DNA of 64,000 bases. Origin: Globisporangium splendens (lineage: Eukaryota > Oomycota > Peronosporomycetes > Pythiales > Pythiaceae). The DNA lies in the NCBI GenBank assembly GCA_006386115.1, contig VFIW01000072.1, forward strand, positions 173,803-237,802. Reading direction: 5' to 3'. Each line of letters begins with the position of its first letter. The first letter of the stretch is position 1. The notes under the pieces were generated by a model. It was not told the origin of the DNA. It did no database searches and was given only the letters and a program-made list of their open reading frames with translations. A program made the position numbers and the translations under genes. This document shows, one piece after another, positions 32,398 to 42,965 of this stretch.

Positions 32398-34679
32398 GAA
32401 ATCCCTCACATGATGCCAGGTGATACTTCAACTCGTTGCGCTTCGAGTACTGTTGCCGCAGCCATCAGAGGTGGGATGAGATCGTGTTTCGATAGATACG
32501 CTCTGTTGACAATGTTCGCTTTGCGCATAACCATCCATAGCACCTAATAGGGGGTGTAACTCACGTCAAGCTGAGCAAGTTCATGTTTGACGCTGAGTCT
32601 TCTTGGTGCGTTCAGTTCCTCGTCAGCGCACTCCATTCTAATCAGGCTAGGTCATCCTGTTCGAAAGGAGCAAGAGACGCGTACTTAGCAGACTACAGAC
32701 TTTAAAAGCCAGAGGGGGGAATGACACCTGAAGGTGTCAAGCAAGTTTGGGTTTCGCGGTAAAAGCGCGGGCTTAGAAAGTCGAAAATGCGGATTTTGAT
32801 GAAGACTCTGTCTCCGCACTTCCGTATAGTAATGCAAATATGCTACACGACAGAGGGAGCAACTTCAACCGATGGTCGTGCTCAGCTGTGTCACTTCTGA
32901 TCTTTTGACCAAAAATGACGCGTTTATTTCCAAGAGCACACAAGAGAGACCAGAGCCTATCCGCCACGTGCTTCGCCGCAGTTAATTTCGAATCGTCAGT
33001 CTTCCATCAAAGCGAGTGCCTGAGACCATGCATCCAGTTACCAAGAAACAGCAAGTCGAATGGCCGGAGGTGGCGTAACAGTAAAAGATCCTTGGTGCGT
33101 ATGCACAAACGGAATTGGGTCACGGCTCGAATGTCCAGGGAATCGAGACGACCGCGCACTTCGATAAAACCACGCAAGAGTTCATCATCAACTCGCCGAC
33201 GCTCACAAGCCGCAAGTGGTGGCCTGGAGCCCTCGGCAAAACAGCCACGCATGCGATCGTGTACGCGCGTTTGTTCCTCGAGGGCAAGGACGTTGGTGTT
33301 CATGCGTTCATGATGCAGCTTCGCTCGTTGAAGGACCACCAGCCATTGCCAGGCATCGAAGTCGGCGACATCGGTCCTAAAGTCGGTTTCAACTCCATCG
33401 ATAATGGATACTGCGCGTTTGACAACGTGCGTATCCCGCGTGATCATATGTTCATGCGCTTTGTCAAGGTGCTTCCAGACGGAACGTTCGTGGAGCCAAA
33501 GGTGGACAAAGTGGTATACCTCACGATGGTGTATGTGCGCGCGTACTTGCTACAAATCCTGAGTATCGCAGTCGGAAAGGCGGCCACGATCTCCACTCGA
33601 TTCAGCGCTGCTCGTGTGCAAGGTCGCAAAGATTCCGGCAGCAATGCAGGCGAGTTCCAAGTGCTCGACTACCAGAACCAGCAGCTCGTGCTGTTCCCAC
33701 TCATTGCCCTCTCGTATGCCTCCAACTTCATGAGCAATGCGATGATCAAGATGCACGACTCGGCGCTGGAGCTTCTTGCAAATGGTGAGGAGGACTTGTT
33801 CGGAGAAAAGCTGGTAGAGCTGCACGGCATCTCGTCGGGGATCAAAGCGTGGCTCGCGGACCGTGTGAGCAACGGCATCGAAGCTGCTCGTCGCAGTTGT
33901 GGAGGTCATGGATTCATGCAATCAAGCAACCTGAACCATCTTTTCTCTGAAATTGTCGGCTCGGCTACGTACGAGGGTACGATGGACGTCTTGGTGCAGC
34001 AGCACGCGCGGTATCTGCTCAAGGTGTTCTTGGCGCTCCAAACTGGTAAAAGCTCAAAGTTGAGTCCAAACAGTTCGGTGGGCTTTTTGGCACAGGCGTC
34101 GCAGTATTTCAACCCAACGTTGCGCTTCTCAGCACAGCGACCGGACGACCTCGATAACTTGGAGTTGCTGATTGAAGCTTTGAAAGTTCGCGCGACCCGA
34201 GTTGTTGCTGCGCTCGCTCAGCAAATGCGAGACTCGAACAATGACGGCAACGCTTGCATGATCACCATGACGCGCGCTTCGACCGCACACTCCGAGCTGC
34301 TGCTGGTCTCAACGTTTGCAAAGAGCGTGGAAACTTTCCCTGCTGGTCCAGCGAAGGATGCTGTCTCAAACCTGTGTGCGCTGTTTGGTGTCTCGCTCAT
34401 CGTCCAGAACTTGCATGATTTCCGCGACCACGACTACTTTTCGACGACCCAGGCTAACCTCGCACGCCAACAGCTCGTTCGCTTGCTGTCCATCGTTCGC
34501 CGCAACGCTGTGCTTCTGACTGATGCGTGGGAGTTTAGCGACTTTGACCTGAACTCGACCATTGGCAGATACGACGGCGACATCTACCGCGCACTGGTGA
34601 AGCGTGCTGCCGATGAGCCTCTCAACAAGACCCAAGTGGCAGAAAGCTACGAGTTGTACTTGAAGCCACTGATTGAGTC
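32398..34679. repeat. Tandem unit 3, partial (2,282 bp)
   Basis: Spacer plus ACOX copy only. Homology stops at 34679, ten bases before the normal ACOX stop would end, and unrelated sequence follows. I see just two C-to-T differences from unit 2 (32929 and 33705). Confidence 0.9.
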
Positions 34680-34860
34680 AAGCTTGCAAATCCGCGTCTG
34701 TACTCAAAACATTGCTACGCGTGGCACTCAGTCCACGCTGCAGCAGCTTCATTTGGGTTCGAGCCATTCTTGTCTAAGATTGTTTTTGACGAAAATGAAC
34801 TCGATCTACACTATCAGGTTCTGTTCTTTGAAACGATGTTTGCGACAATTTGCTTCATAG
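33085..34860 (+). pseudogene. Beheaded acyl-CoA oxidase copy (unit 3) with chimeric C-terminus
   Basis: It lacks the N-terminal 139 codons, as in units 1 and 2 (first in-frame ATG at 33310). At 34680 the repeat ends, so the normal SNM terminus is lost and the frame runs 60 codons into unrelated sequence before a stop. No peroxisomal signal can remain. It marks the right edge of the amplified array. Confidence 0.85.
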
Positions 34861-36851
34861 CCGTTCACTCTCACACGCGCTCGCTTTGGAGAAACAAAAG
34901 TTTCGCGATCTAACTGAGCTGAGTGATAACCTCCGAGTAGGCTCTCCATGCGCGAACAACCGAAGGTACCAGTTTTTGCGTATCCAAAGTGTTTTGAGCA
35001 AGAACGGGTGATGCCTCATGTGTGCTGTGGAGGATGGATCATCGAGACACAATGCGCAATTAGGACACGCATACAGTCTCAGCAGGGGAGACGGGCAACA
35101 GGATCCTCCTGATATGGGGACTCTCCAAACAAAAAATGTTGAGGAGCAGACTAGGATCTGTCAGAAGCTTTCCGAAATTGCTTGAATCCGTGAATGCCAT
35201 TCGCTGAATGGGGGAAACGCTGTGTTGTGGCCGTCATCACCTTGAATCACTTCCTGGGCATTGATAGCAGACGACAACACAAGAAACGAAGTGGTCCATA
35301 ACCGTCTCCTGCCTAGTGTACTCCACAATCCAGAGAACGCATTTTTTGCTGCTATTCACTGCCCTTGAGGGTGAGTACAGTACCCTGACCAGGTCGGGCA
35401 TTTCTGAATCTCCCTCGTTGCTGACATTGGCTTCATTTGTTGAATGCGTGGCTAGTGGCAGCGTGTGGCTGCCATCGCTGGGTAGGATGCCATTGGCGCT
35501 GTGCACCTGACAGCGCCATACAGTACAGTAAGAACACGGAAACTCGCATTCAGAAGCTCTCTTCGTTTGCATTTTCGATTCAGAAAACGTCGCAATTTGA
35601 AAGGTTTTCATGGGAAAGCAGTTTAAAGCGAATGTTGCGCACTAGAGAGATTCAACAGTCCAGAGGTACTGTACATCCCGCATTAGAAGTGTCCCATCAA
35701 ATGGCTTCTCTATGTTTTGCAACTCAGACTCGTTGAAGCGAGATTTGAAGTTGCGAGGTTTCACATAAAAAGCGCGAAGAAAGTGAAGGGGTACAGTGCG
35801 TCAACTTTTAATAACCCAACCCGCATTTATAGGCGCAGAAAAACAGGTTCGGTGAGCATTTGAAGCACCTGTTGTAAGTTTATCTCGGTATCGCAGTGTG
35901 AGGCTTCAGTAGATTAAGCAATACTGTTTATTTCAACGGCGGCAGTCGACAGCAGCCTGCTCTTGCGCTGCTGTATTTATGTCATTCATGCGGTCTCTTA
36001 ATCCAGTATCTACACGTTCCCTCCATCCCCGGAACACATGGAGATTGAGTGGGATATAGACGATCCACGGATCCCCTCCGCCAACTGGCTGCCTGGTCTC
36101 TGACAGACAACCATCGACCAACGCTGTGTCACCATCGCGTCTGTCAGTCGAGCCTCGGGAATTAAAAATAATAGAGAGCGTGCATATGCGCCAGCATACC
36201 CATCAAGCCGACTCCATCTGATTGAAATCTTTGCGAGTGGGAAGCAACCATCGATCGCGTTGTGTTTCCCACATCAGAAGCGCAACTACCTTGTTGGTGA
36301 CGAGAGTACAGTGAGCTGGCTTCTGTATTCTCTATTACACTTGTGTGGCGTCAAATCTTTGACGGCGCGTGCTGGTCTCCGGTGACGTCCCATCTTCGTC
36401 AGGTGTCATGATCGTGTCTCCTTGTCTGGTGGAGAGGGAGATGGACTCTCGTTCGCACTCATCTCGGATGCTTCTGTGAGTTTGGCAGCGAAACGACCCA
36501 GTCTCGCTGTGTCAATGTCACTAACTTTTTGTTTGTTTTTGTTTGTTTTTGAAGCATCGAGCTGAGGGACACGAGGGTTTTCAGGCTCGCGTCGACACAC
36601 ATGCCTTATCACGGGCAACTCAGTGTTGGCTCCATTGTTGTGTTGAATACAGAATCTACCCCAGCCCAGGTCCATGTTCACGGCGTGCCACTCTTGATCG
36701 GAAGTAAGAAAGACAGATTCGCCGAGTTTATCCCACCAAATCCTCTTCTCTGCATGCGTGCAGAGGATGGCGGATGGGCTCCGAGGACGGTGGTGGGTCG
36801 TCGTGCAGAGCCAACCAGTCAAAGACGGTGACCGGTCGGCGCTGATGAGCG
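34861..36851. other. Intergenic, little recognised
   Basis: About 2 kb between the array edge and the giant gene. An alternative frame just after the junction (about 34742-34911: FGFEPFLSKIVFDENELDL) looks coding-like but matches no family I know. A minus ORF at 36406-36822 has no motifs and covers the promoter side of the next gene. Confidence 0.4.
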
Positions 36852-36870
36852 TTCATTCTCGCTTTTGCAC
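36852..36870 (+). promoter_or_regulatory. Inr/FPR-like core promoter of the giant EEP gene
   Basis: TTCATTCTCGCTTTTGCAC, 41-59 bp before the ATG at 36911. It shares TTCATTCTC with the M13 A promoter. Confidence 0.6.
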
Positions 36871-36910
36871 TCGTGGAGACACTCACAAGCATCCCAGCTA
36901 GCAGTCGGCG

Positions 36911-38029
36911 ATGGTGACGATCTCGTGCCTCGCTGCTGCGGCGGCACTCATCGCATCCACGGTCATCGCTGTCGAGCGAGCCGATGCTGCGTTTGTCAAC
37001 TGTCCGACTGCGCCAGCCAAGCCTGAGGATCGTCGTACGGACAAGACCAAACTCAAGTACACCACGTACAACGCCGAGTTCATGTTTGTCAACGACTACG
37101 CGTCGAGTCTGGCGTGTCCAGGCGCTGACTGTAAGTGGACAACGACGGACGCCGCTCGCCAGCACATCAAGAAGGTGGCCGAGAACATCAAGGTCATGGA
37201 CTCGGATATCGTACAGTTGAACGAAGTGGGCGACTGCTTCGCGCTGCAAGTCTTGATCGCTGAGATTGCCGCGCTCGGTGACTCGACGTACAAGCCGTAC
37301 CTGGTGCGCAGCACGGACACGGCGACGGGCCAGAACTCGGCTCTCATCACGCGTGTGGACCCGATCGTGGACCTGAAGCGCACGGAAGCGACGGCAGCGA
37401 TCCCAGTGAGCAACTCGACGTGTCCAACGGTGTCGGGCATCTCGTCGAAGAAGGGCGTGTCCAAGCACTTCTACACGACGTTCAACGTGAGCGGTTTTGC
37501 CAAGCCGATCTCGGTGATCGGAGCGCACTTGCTGGCGAACCCTCAGAACGCGCAGCGCTGTTTCGACCGCGAAGCGCAAGCCACGGTGCTGGCTGGTCTG
37601 GCGAGCACGGAGCTGCTCAACGACCGCCACGTGATCCTCTCGGGTGACCTGAACGACTTCTCGAAGGTGTACCCGGACCGCAACAACAACAAGCCGATCA
37701 GTAACGTGCTGGGCATCCTAGCTGGCACGACGATGACGGAGGTGTCTGGCTTGCTGCCGCAGTCGGAGCGGTACTCGGAGTGGTGGGACCAGAACGAGGA
37801 CTGCCAGTTCGTGGACACGGAGGTGAGCATTTTGGACCACATCTTGGTGTCGAACTCGCTTGTGAGCCAGGTGACTGGCGCGACGATCGAGCACGCGTTG
37901 TACCAGCCGTCGTGCACTGGCTACGACAGCGACCACTACCCGTTCTCGATGACGCTTCTAGCGGACGGTGTGTCGGTGCCAGCAGTTTCCGTCGACGTCG
38001 CCATCGCCATCACCTGTGCCAGTTCCTGA
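36911..38029 (+). CDS. Giant secreted mosaic protein, segment 1: signal peptide + EEP domain 1
   Basis: Residues 1-26 are a signal peptide (MVTISCLAAAAALIASTVIA, then VERADA). The first endonuclease/exonuclease/phosphatase domain follows (about 27-350), a fold shared by DNase I, ExoIII-like nucleases, sphingomyelinases and inositol phosphatases. Its catalytic positions are all visible: Asn in TTYNAEF, Glu in QLNEV, His in GAHLLA, Asp and Asn in SGDLNDF, and the final Asp-His in DSDHYPFS. The substrate is not decided; an extracellular DNase or phosphodiesterase is most plausible. An extra T in 37986-37988 (TTT here, TT in the other copies) shifts the frame and gives the stop at 38029. The following domains continue in the true frame, so this is the start of the gene whose end is at 49351. 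Confidence 0.85.
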   Translation: MVTISCLAAAAALIASTVIAVERADAAFVNCPTAPAKPEDRRTDKTKLKYTTYNAEFMFVNDYASSLACPGADCKWTTTDAARQHIKKVAENIKVMDSDIVQLNEVGDCFALQVLIAEIAALGDSTYKPYLVRSTDTATGQNSALITRVDPIVDLKRTEATAAIPVSNSTCPTVSGISSKKGVSKHFYTTFNVSGFAKPISVIGAHLLANPQNAQRCFDREAQATVLAGLASTELLNDRHVILSGDLNDFSKVYPDRNNNKPISNVLGILAGTTMTEVSGLLPQSERYSEWWDQNEDCQFVDTEVSILDHILVSNSLVSQVTGATIEHALYQPSCTGYDSDHYPFSMTLLADGVSVPAVSVDVAIAITCASS

Positions 38030-38573
38030 GGTGACTCCAGTGCCAAGTACAGTTGCGCCAACGACTCCAGTGCCAACGACGGCCGAGCCGACGACCCCAG
38101 TGCCAACCACGGTTGCGCCTACTACGCCAGTGCCTACTACGGTCGTACCGTCAGCTTTTGTCAACTGTCCGACTGCGCCAGCCAAGCCTGAGGATCGTCG
38201 TACGGACAAGACCAAACTCAAGTACACCACGTACAACGCCGAGTTCATGTTTGTCAACGACTACGCGTCGAGTCTGGCGTGTCCAGGCGCTGACTGTAAG
38301 TGGACAACGACGGACGCCGCTCGCCAGCACATCAAGAAGGTGGCCGAGAACATCAAGGTCATGGACTCGGATATCGTACAGTTGAACGAAGTGGGCGACT
38401 GCTTCGCGCTGCAAGTCTTGATCGCTGAGATTGCCGCGCTCGGTGACTCGACGTACAAGCCGTACCTGGTGCGCAGCACGGACACGGCGACGGGCCAGAA
38501 CTCGGCTCTCATCACGCGTGTGGACCCGATCGTGGACCTGAAGCGCACGGAAGCGACGGCGCGATCCCAGTGA
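37968..38573 (+). CDS. Giant mosaic protein, segment 2: linker + first half of EEP domain 2
   Basis: After seven out-of-frame residues, this frame carries the Pro/Ser/Thr linker ([19 protein letters not shown] and [10 protein letters not shown] repeats) and EEP copy 2 from AFVNCPTAP to about LKRTEATA. One missing A at about 38560 (GGCGCG here, GGCAGCG in the other copies) ends the frame at 38573. It is not a separate gene; it is part of the same broken coding region. Confidence 0.6.
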   Translation: MCRCQQFPSTSPSPSPVPVPEVTPVPSTVAPTTPVPTTAEPTTPVPTTVAPTTPVPTTVVPSAFVNCPTAPAKPEDRRTDKTKLKYTTYNAEFMFVNDYASSLACPGADCKWTTTDAARQHIKKVAENIKVMDSDIVQLNEVGDCFALQVLIAEIAALGDSTYKPYLVRSTDTATGQNSALITRVDPIVDLKRTEATARSQ

Positions 38574-38583
38574 GCAACTCGAC

Positions 38584-41500
38584 GTGTCCAACGGTGTCGG
38601 GCATCTCGTCGAAGAAGGGCGTGTCCAAGCACTTCTACACGACGTTCAACGTGAGCGGTTTTGCCAAGCCGATCTCGGTGATCGGAGCGCACTTGCTGGC
38701 GAACCCTCAGAACGCGCAGCGCTGTTTCGACCGCGAAGCGCAAGCCACGGTGCTGGCTGTCTGGCGAGCACGGAGCTGCTCAACGACCGCCACGTGATCC
38801 TCTCGGGTGACCTGAACGACTTCTCGAAGGTGTACCCGGACCGCAACAACAACAAGCCGATCAGTAACGTGCTGGGCATCCTAGCTGGCACGACGATGAC
38901 GGAGGTGTCTGGCTTGCTGCCGCAGTCGGAGCGGTACTCGGAGTGGTGGGACCAGAACGAGGACTGCCAGTTCGTGGACACGGAGGTGAGCATTTTGGAC
39001 CACATCTTGGTGTCGAACTCGCTTGTGAGCCAGGTGACTGGCGCGACGATCGAGCACGCGTTGTACCAGCCGTCGTGCACTGGCTACGACAGCGACCACT
39101 ACCCGTTCTCGATGACGCTTCTAGCGGACGGTGTGTCGGTGCCAGCAGTTCCGTCGACGTCGCCATCGCCATCACCTGTGCCAGTTCCTGAGGTGACTCC
39201 AGTGCCAAGTACAGTTGCGCCAACGACTCCAGTGCCAACGACGGCCGAGCCGACGACCCCAGTGCCAACCACGGTTGCGCCTACTACGCCAGTGCCTACT
39301 ACGGTCGTACCGTCAGCTTTTGTCAACTGTCCGACTGCGCCAGCCAAGCCTGAGGATCGTCGTACGGACAAGACCAAACTCAAGTACACCACGTACAACG
39401 CCGAGTTCATGTTTGTCAACGACTACGCGTCGAGTCTGGCGTGTCCAGGCGCTGACTGTAAGTGGACAACGACGGACGCCGCTCGCCAGCACATCAAGAA
39501 GGTGGCCGAGAACATCAAGGTCATGGACTCGGATATCGTACAGTTGAACGAAGTGGGCGACTGCTTCGCGCTGCAAGTCTTGATCGCTGAGATTGCCGCG
39601 CTCGGTGACTCGACGTACAAGCCGTACCTGGTGCGCAGCACGGACACGGCGACGGGCCAGAACTCGGCTCTCATCACGCGTGTGGACCCGATCGTGGACC
39701 TGAAGCGCACGGAAGCGACGGCAGCGATCCCAGTGAGCAACTCGACGTGTCCAACGGTGTCGGGCATCTCGTCGAAGAAGGGCGTGTCCAAGCACTTCTA
39801 CACGACGTTCAACGTGAGCGGTTTTGCCAAGCCGATCTCGGTGATCGGAGCGCACTTGCTGGCGAACCCTCAGAACGCGCAGCGCTGTTTCGACCGCGAA
39901 GCGCAAGCCACGGTGCTGGCTGGTCTGGCGAGCACGGAGCTGCTCAACGACCGCCACGTGATCCTCTCGGGTGACCTGAACGACTTCTCGAAGGTGTACC
40001 CGGACCGCAACAACAACAAGCCGATCAGTAACGTGCTGGGCATCCTAGCTGGCACGACGATGACGGAGGTGTCTGGCTTGCTGCCGCAGTCGGAGCGGTA
40101 CTCGGAGTGGTGGGACCAGAACGAGGACTGCCAGTTCGTGGACACGGAGGTGAGCATTTTGGACCACATCTTGGTGTCGAACTCGCTTGTGAGCCAGGTG
40201 ACTGGCGCGACGATCGAGCACGCGTTGTACCAGCCGTCGTGCACTGGCTACGACAGCGACCACTACCCGTTCTCGATGACGCTTCTAGCGGACGGTGTGT
40301 CGGTGCCAGCAGTTCCGTCGACGTCGCCATCGCCATCACCTGTGCCAGTTCCTGAGGTGACTCCAGTGCCAAGTACAGTTGCGCCAACGACTCCAGTGCC
40401 AACGACGGCCGAGCCGACGACCCCAGTGCCAACCACGGTTGCGCCTACTACGCCAGTGCCTACTACGGTCGTACCGTCAGCTTTTGTCAACTGTCCGACT
40501 GCGCCAGCCAAGCCTGAGGATCGTCGTACGGACAAGACCAAACTCAAGTACACCACGTACAACGCCGAGTTCATGTTTGTCAACGACTACGCGTCGAGTC
40601 TGGCGTGTCCAGGCGCTGACTGTAAGTGGACAACGACGGACGCCGCTCGCCAGCACATCAAGAAGGTGGCCGAGAACATCAAGGTCATGGACTCGGATAT
40701 CGTACAGTTGAACGAAGTGGGCGACTGCTTCGCGCTGCAAGTCTTGATCGCCGAGATTGCCGCGCTCGGTGACTCGACGTACAAGCCGTACCTGGTGCGC
40801 GGCACGGACACGGCGACGGGACAGAACTCGGCTCTCATCACGCGTGTGGACCCGATCGTGGACCTGAAGCGCACGGAAGCGACGGCGGCGATCCCAGTGA
40901 GCAACTCGACGTGTCCAACGGCGTCGGGCATCTCGTCGAAGAAGGGCGTGTCCAAGCACTTCTACACGACGTTCAACGTGAGCGGTTTTGCCAAGCCGAT
41001 CTCGGTGATCGGAGCGCACTTGCTGGCGAACCCTCAGAACGCGCAGCGCTGTTTCGACCGTGAAGCACAAGCCACGGTGCTGGCTAGTCTGGCGAGCACG
41101 GAGCTGCTCAACGACCGCCACGTGATCCTCTCGGGTGACCTGAACGACTTCTCGAAGGTGTACCCGGACCGCAACAACAACAAGCCGATCAGTAACGTGC
41201 TGGGCATCCTAGCTGGCACGACGATGACGGAGGTGTCTGGCTTGCTGCCGCAGTCGGAGCGGTACTCGGAGTGGTGGGACCAGAACGAGGACTGCCAGTT
41301 CGTGGACACGGAGGTGAGCATTTTGGACCACATCTTGGTGTCGAACTCGCTTGTGAGCCAGGTGACTGGCGCGACGATCGAGCACGCGTTGTACCAGCCG
41401 TCGTGCACTGGCTACGACAGCGACCACTACCCGTTCTCGATGACGCTTCTAGCGGACGGTGTGTCGGTGCCAGCAGTTCCGTCGACGTCGCCATCGCCAT

Positions 41501-42267
41501 CACCTGTGCCAGTTCCTGAGGTGACTCCAGTGCCAAGTACAGTTGCGCCAACGACTCCAGTGCCAACGACGGCCGAGCCGACGACCCCAGTGCCAACCAC
41601 GGTTGCGCCTACTACGCCAGTGCCTACTACGGTCGTACCGTCAGCTTTTGTCAACTGTCCGACTGCGCCAGCCAAGCCTGAGGATCGTCGTACGGACAAG
41701 ACCAAACTCAAGTACACCACGTACAACGCCGAGTTCATGTTTGTCAACGACTACGCGTCGAGTCTGGCGTGTCCAGGCGCTGACTGTAAGTGGACAACGA
41801 CGGACGCCGCTCGCCAGCACATCAAGAAGGTGGCCGAGAACATCAAGGTCATGGACTCGGATATCGTACAGTTGAACGAAGTGGGCGACTGCTTCGCGCT
41901 GCAAGTCTTGATCGCTGAGATTGCCGCGCTCGGTGACTCGACGTACAAGCCGTACCTGGTGCGCAGCACGGACACGGCGACGGGCCAGAACTCGGCTCTC
42001 ATCACGCGTGTGGACCCGATCGTGGACCTGAAGCGCACGGAAGCGACGGCAGCGATCCCAGTGAGCAACTCGACGTGTCCAACGGTGTCGGGCATCTCGT
42101 CGAAGAAGGGCGTGTCCAAGCACTTCTACACGACGTTCAACGTGAGCGGTTTTGCCAAGCCGATCTCGGTGATCGGAGCGCACTTGCTGGCGAACCCTCA
42201 GAACGCGCAGCGCTGTTTGTCGACCGCGAATCGCAACACGGTGCATGTCTGGTCTGGCGAGCACTGA
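38584..42267 (+). CDS. Giant mosaic protein, segment 3: EEP domains 2 (end) to 5 (most)
   Basis: The first 59 or so residues are out of frame. A missing G at about 38759 returns the frame to [11 protein letters not shown] in EEP copy 2. From there copies 3 and 4 are complete, each with Asn/Glu/His/GDLND/SDHYP catalytic positions, joined by mucin-like Thr/Pro linkers that are probably O-glycosylated (inference). Copy 5 runs to about 42216, where the error-rich block begins and the frame soon stops. Copies 3-5 share the 1,164-bp (388-aa) period. Confidence 0.78.
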   Translation: MSNGVGHLVEEGRVQALLHDVQRERFCQADLGDRSALAGEPSERAALFRPRSASHGAGCLASTELLNDRHVILSGDLNDFSKVYPDRNNNKPISNVLGILAGTTMTEVSGLLPQSERYSEWWDQNEDCQFVDTEVSILDHILVSNSLVSQVTGATIEHALYQPSCTGYDSDHYPFSMTLLADGVSVPAVPSTSPSPSPVPVPEVTPVPSTVAPTTPVPTTAEPTTPVPTTVAPTTPVPTTVVPSAFVNCPTAPAKPEDRRTDKTKLKYTTYNAEFMFVNDYASSLACPGADCKWTTTDAARQHIKKVAENIKVMDSDIVQLNEVGDCFALQVLIAEIAALGDSTYKPYLVRSTDTATGQNSALITRVDPIVDLKRTEATAAIPVSNSTCPTVSGISSKKGVSKHFYTTFNVSGFAKPISVIGAHLLANPQNAQRCFDREAQATVLAGLASTELLNDRHVILSGDLNDFSKVYPDRNNNKPISNVLGILAGTTMTEVSGLLPQSERYSEWWDQNEDCQFVDTEVSILDHILVSNSLVSQVTGATIEHALYQPSCTGYDSDHYPFSMTLLADGVSVPAVPSTSPSPSPVPVPEVTPVPSTVAPTTPVPTTAEPTTPVPTTVAPTTPVPTTVVPSAFVNCPTAPAKPEDRRTDKTKLKYTTYNAEFMFVNDYASSLACPGADCKWTTTDAARQHIKKVAENIKVMDSDIVQLNEVGDCFALQVLIAEIAALGDSTYKPYLVRGTDTATGQNSALITRVDPIVDLKRTEATAAIPVSNSTCPTASGISSKKGVSKHFYTTFNVSGFAKPISVIGAHLLANPQNAQRCFDREAQATVLASLASTELLNDRHVILSGDLNDFSKVYPDRNNNKPISNVLGILAGTTMTEVSGLLPQSERYSEWWDQNEDCQFVDTEVSILDHILVSNSLVSQVTGATIEHALYQPSCTGYDSDHYPFSMTLLADGVSVPAVPSTSPSPSPVPVPEVTPVPSTVAPTTPVPTTAEPTTPVPTTVAPTTPVPTTVVPSAFVNCPTAPAKPEDRRTDKTKLKYTTYNAEFMFVNDYASSLACPGADCKWTTTDAARQHIKKVAENIKVMDSDIVQLNEVGDCFALQVLIAEIAALGDSTYKPYLVRSTDTATGQNSALITRVDPIVDLKRTEATAAIPVSNSTCPTVSGISSKKGVSKHFYTTFNVSGFAKPISVIGAHLLANPQNAQRCLSTANRNTVHVWSGEH

Positions 42268-42965
42268 GCTGTCTCCACGACCGCCACGTGGACCTCTCGT
42301 GTGACCTGAACTCGACTTCTCGGGTGTACCCGGACCCAACAACAACAAGCGATCATAACGGGCTGGCATCCTAGGCTGGCACGACGATTACGGAGGTGCT
42401 GGCTTGCTGCCGCAGTCTTAGCGTTACTCGGCGTGGTGGGTACCATACGCTATGACTGCCAGTCGTGGACACGGAGTGTAGCAGTTTGGACCACAATCTT
42501 GGTGTCGAACTCGCTTGTGACGCCAGGTTGACTGGCGCGACGATCGAGCACGCGTTGTACCAGCCGTCGTGCACTGCTACGACAGCGACCCCACCGCTTT
42601 CTCGATGACGCTCTAGCGGACGTGGGTCGGTGCCGCGTTCCGTCGACGTCTCCATCGCATCACCTGTTCAAGTTCTAGGTGACTCCAGTGGCCCAAGTAC
42701 ATTGCGCCAACTCTCCAGTGCCAACGACGGCCCTGAGCCGACTACCCCAGTGCAACCACGGTTGCGCCTACGACCCAGTGCCGTACACGGTCGTACCGTC
42801 AGCTTTTGTCAACTGTCCGACCTGCGCCAGCCAAGCCTTATGATCGTCGTACCGGACAGACCAAACTCAAGTACACCACGTCCACCCGCCGAGTTCTGTT
42901 TGTCCGACTACGCGTCGAGTCTGGCTGTGTCCGGCCATTGACTGTAATTGGAACACGACGCGCCG
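42216..42965 (+). other. Error-rich block inside the EEP array (probable unpolished assembly)
   Basis: Copies on both sides are nearly identical to one another, but here, from the middle of copy 5 to the beginning of copy 6, many single-base insertions, deletions and substitutions appear and then stop abruptly. The layout (repeat order, linker, domain start) is preserved. That pattern looks like raw long-read sequence rather than evolutionary decay. Confidence 0.75.

Noticed and set aside
34740..34800. GGTTCGAGCC resembling a tRNA B box
   Set aside because: No matching A box or cloverleaf arms around it.
36406..36822. 138-codon minus ORF upstream of the giant gene
   Set aside because: No motif, low-complexity end, and it sits on the promoter side of the giant gene.
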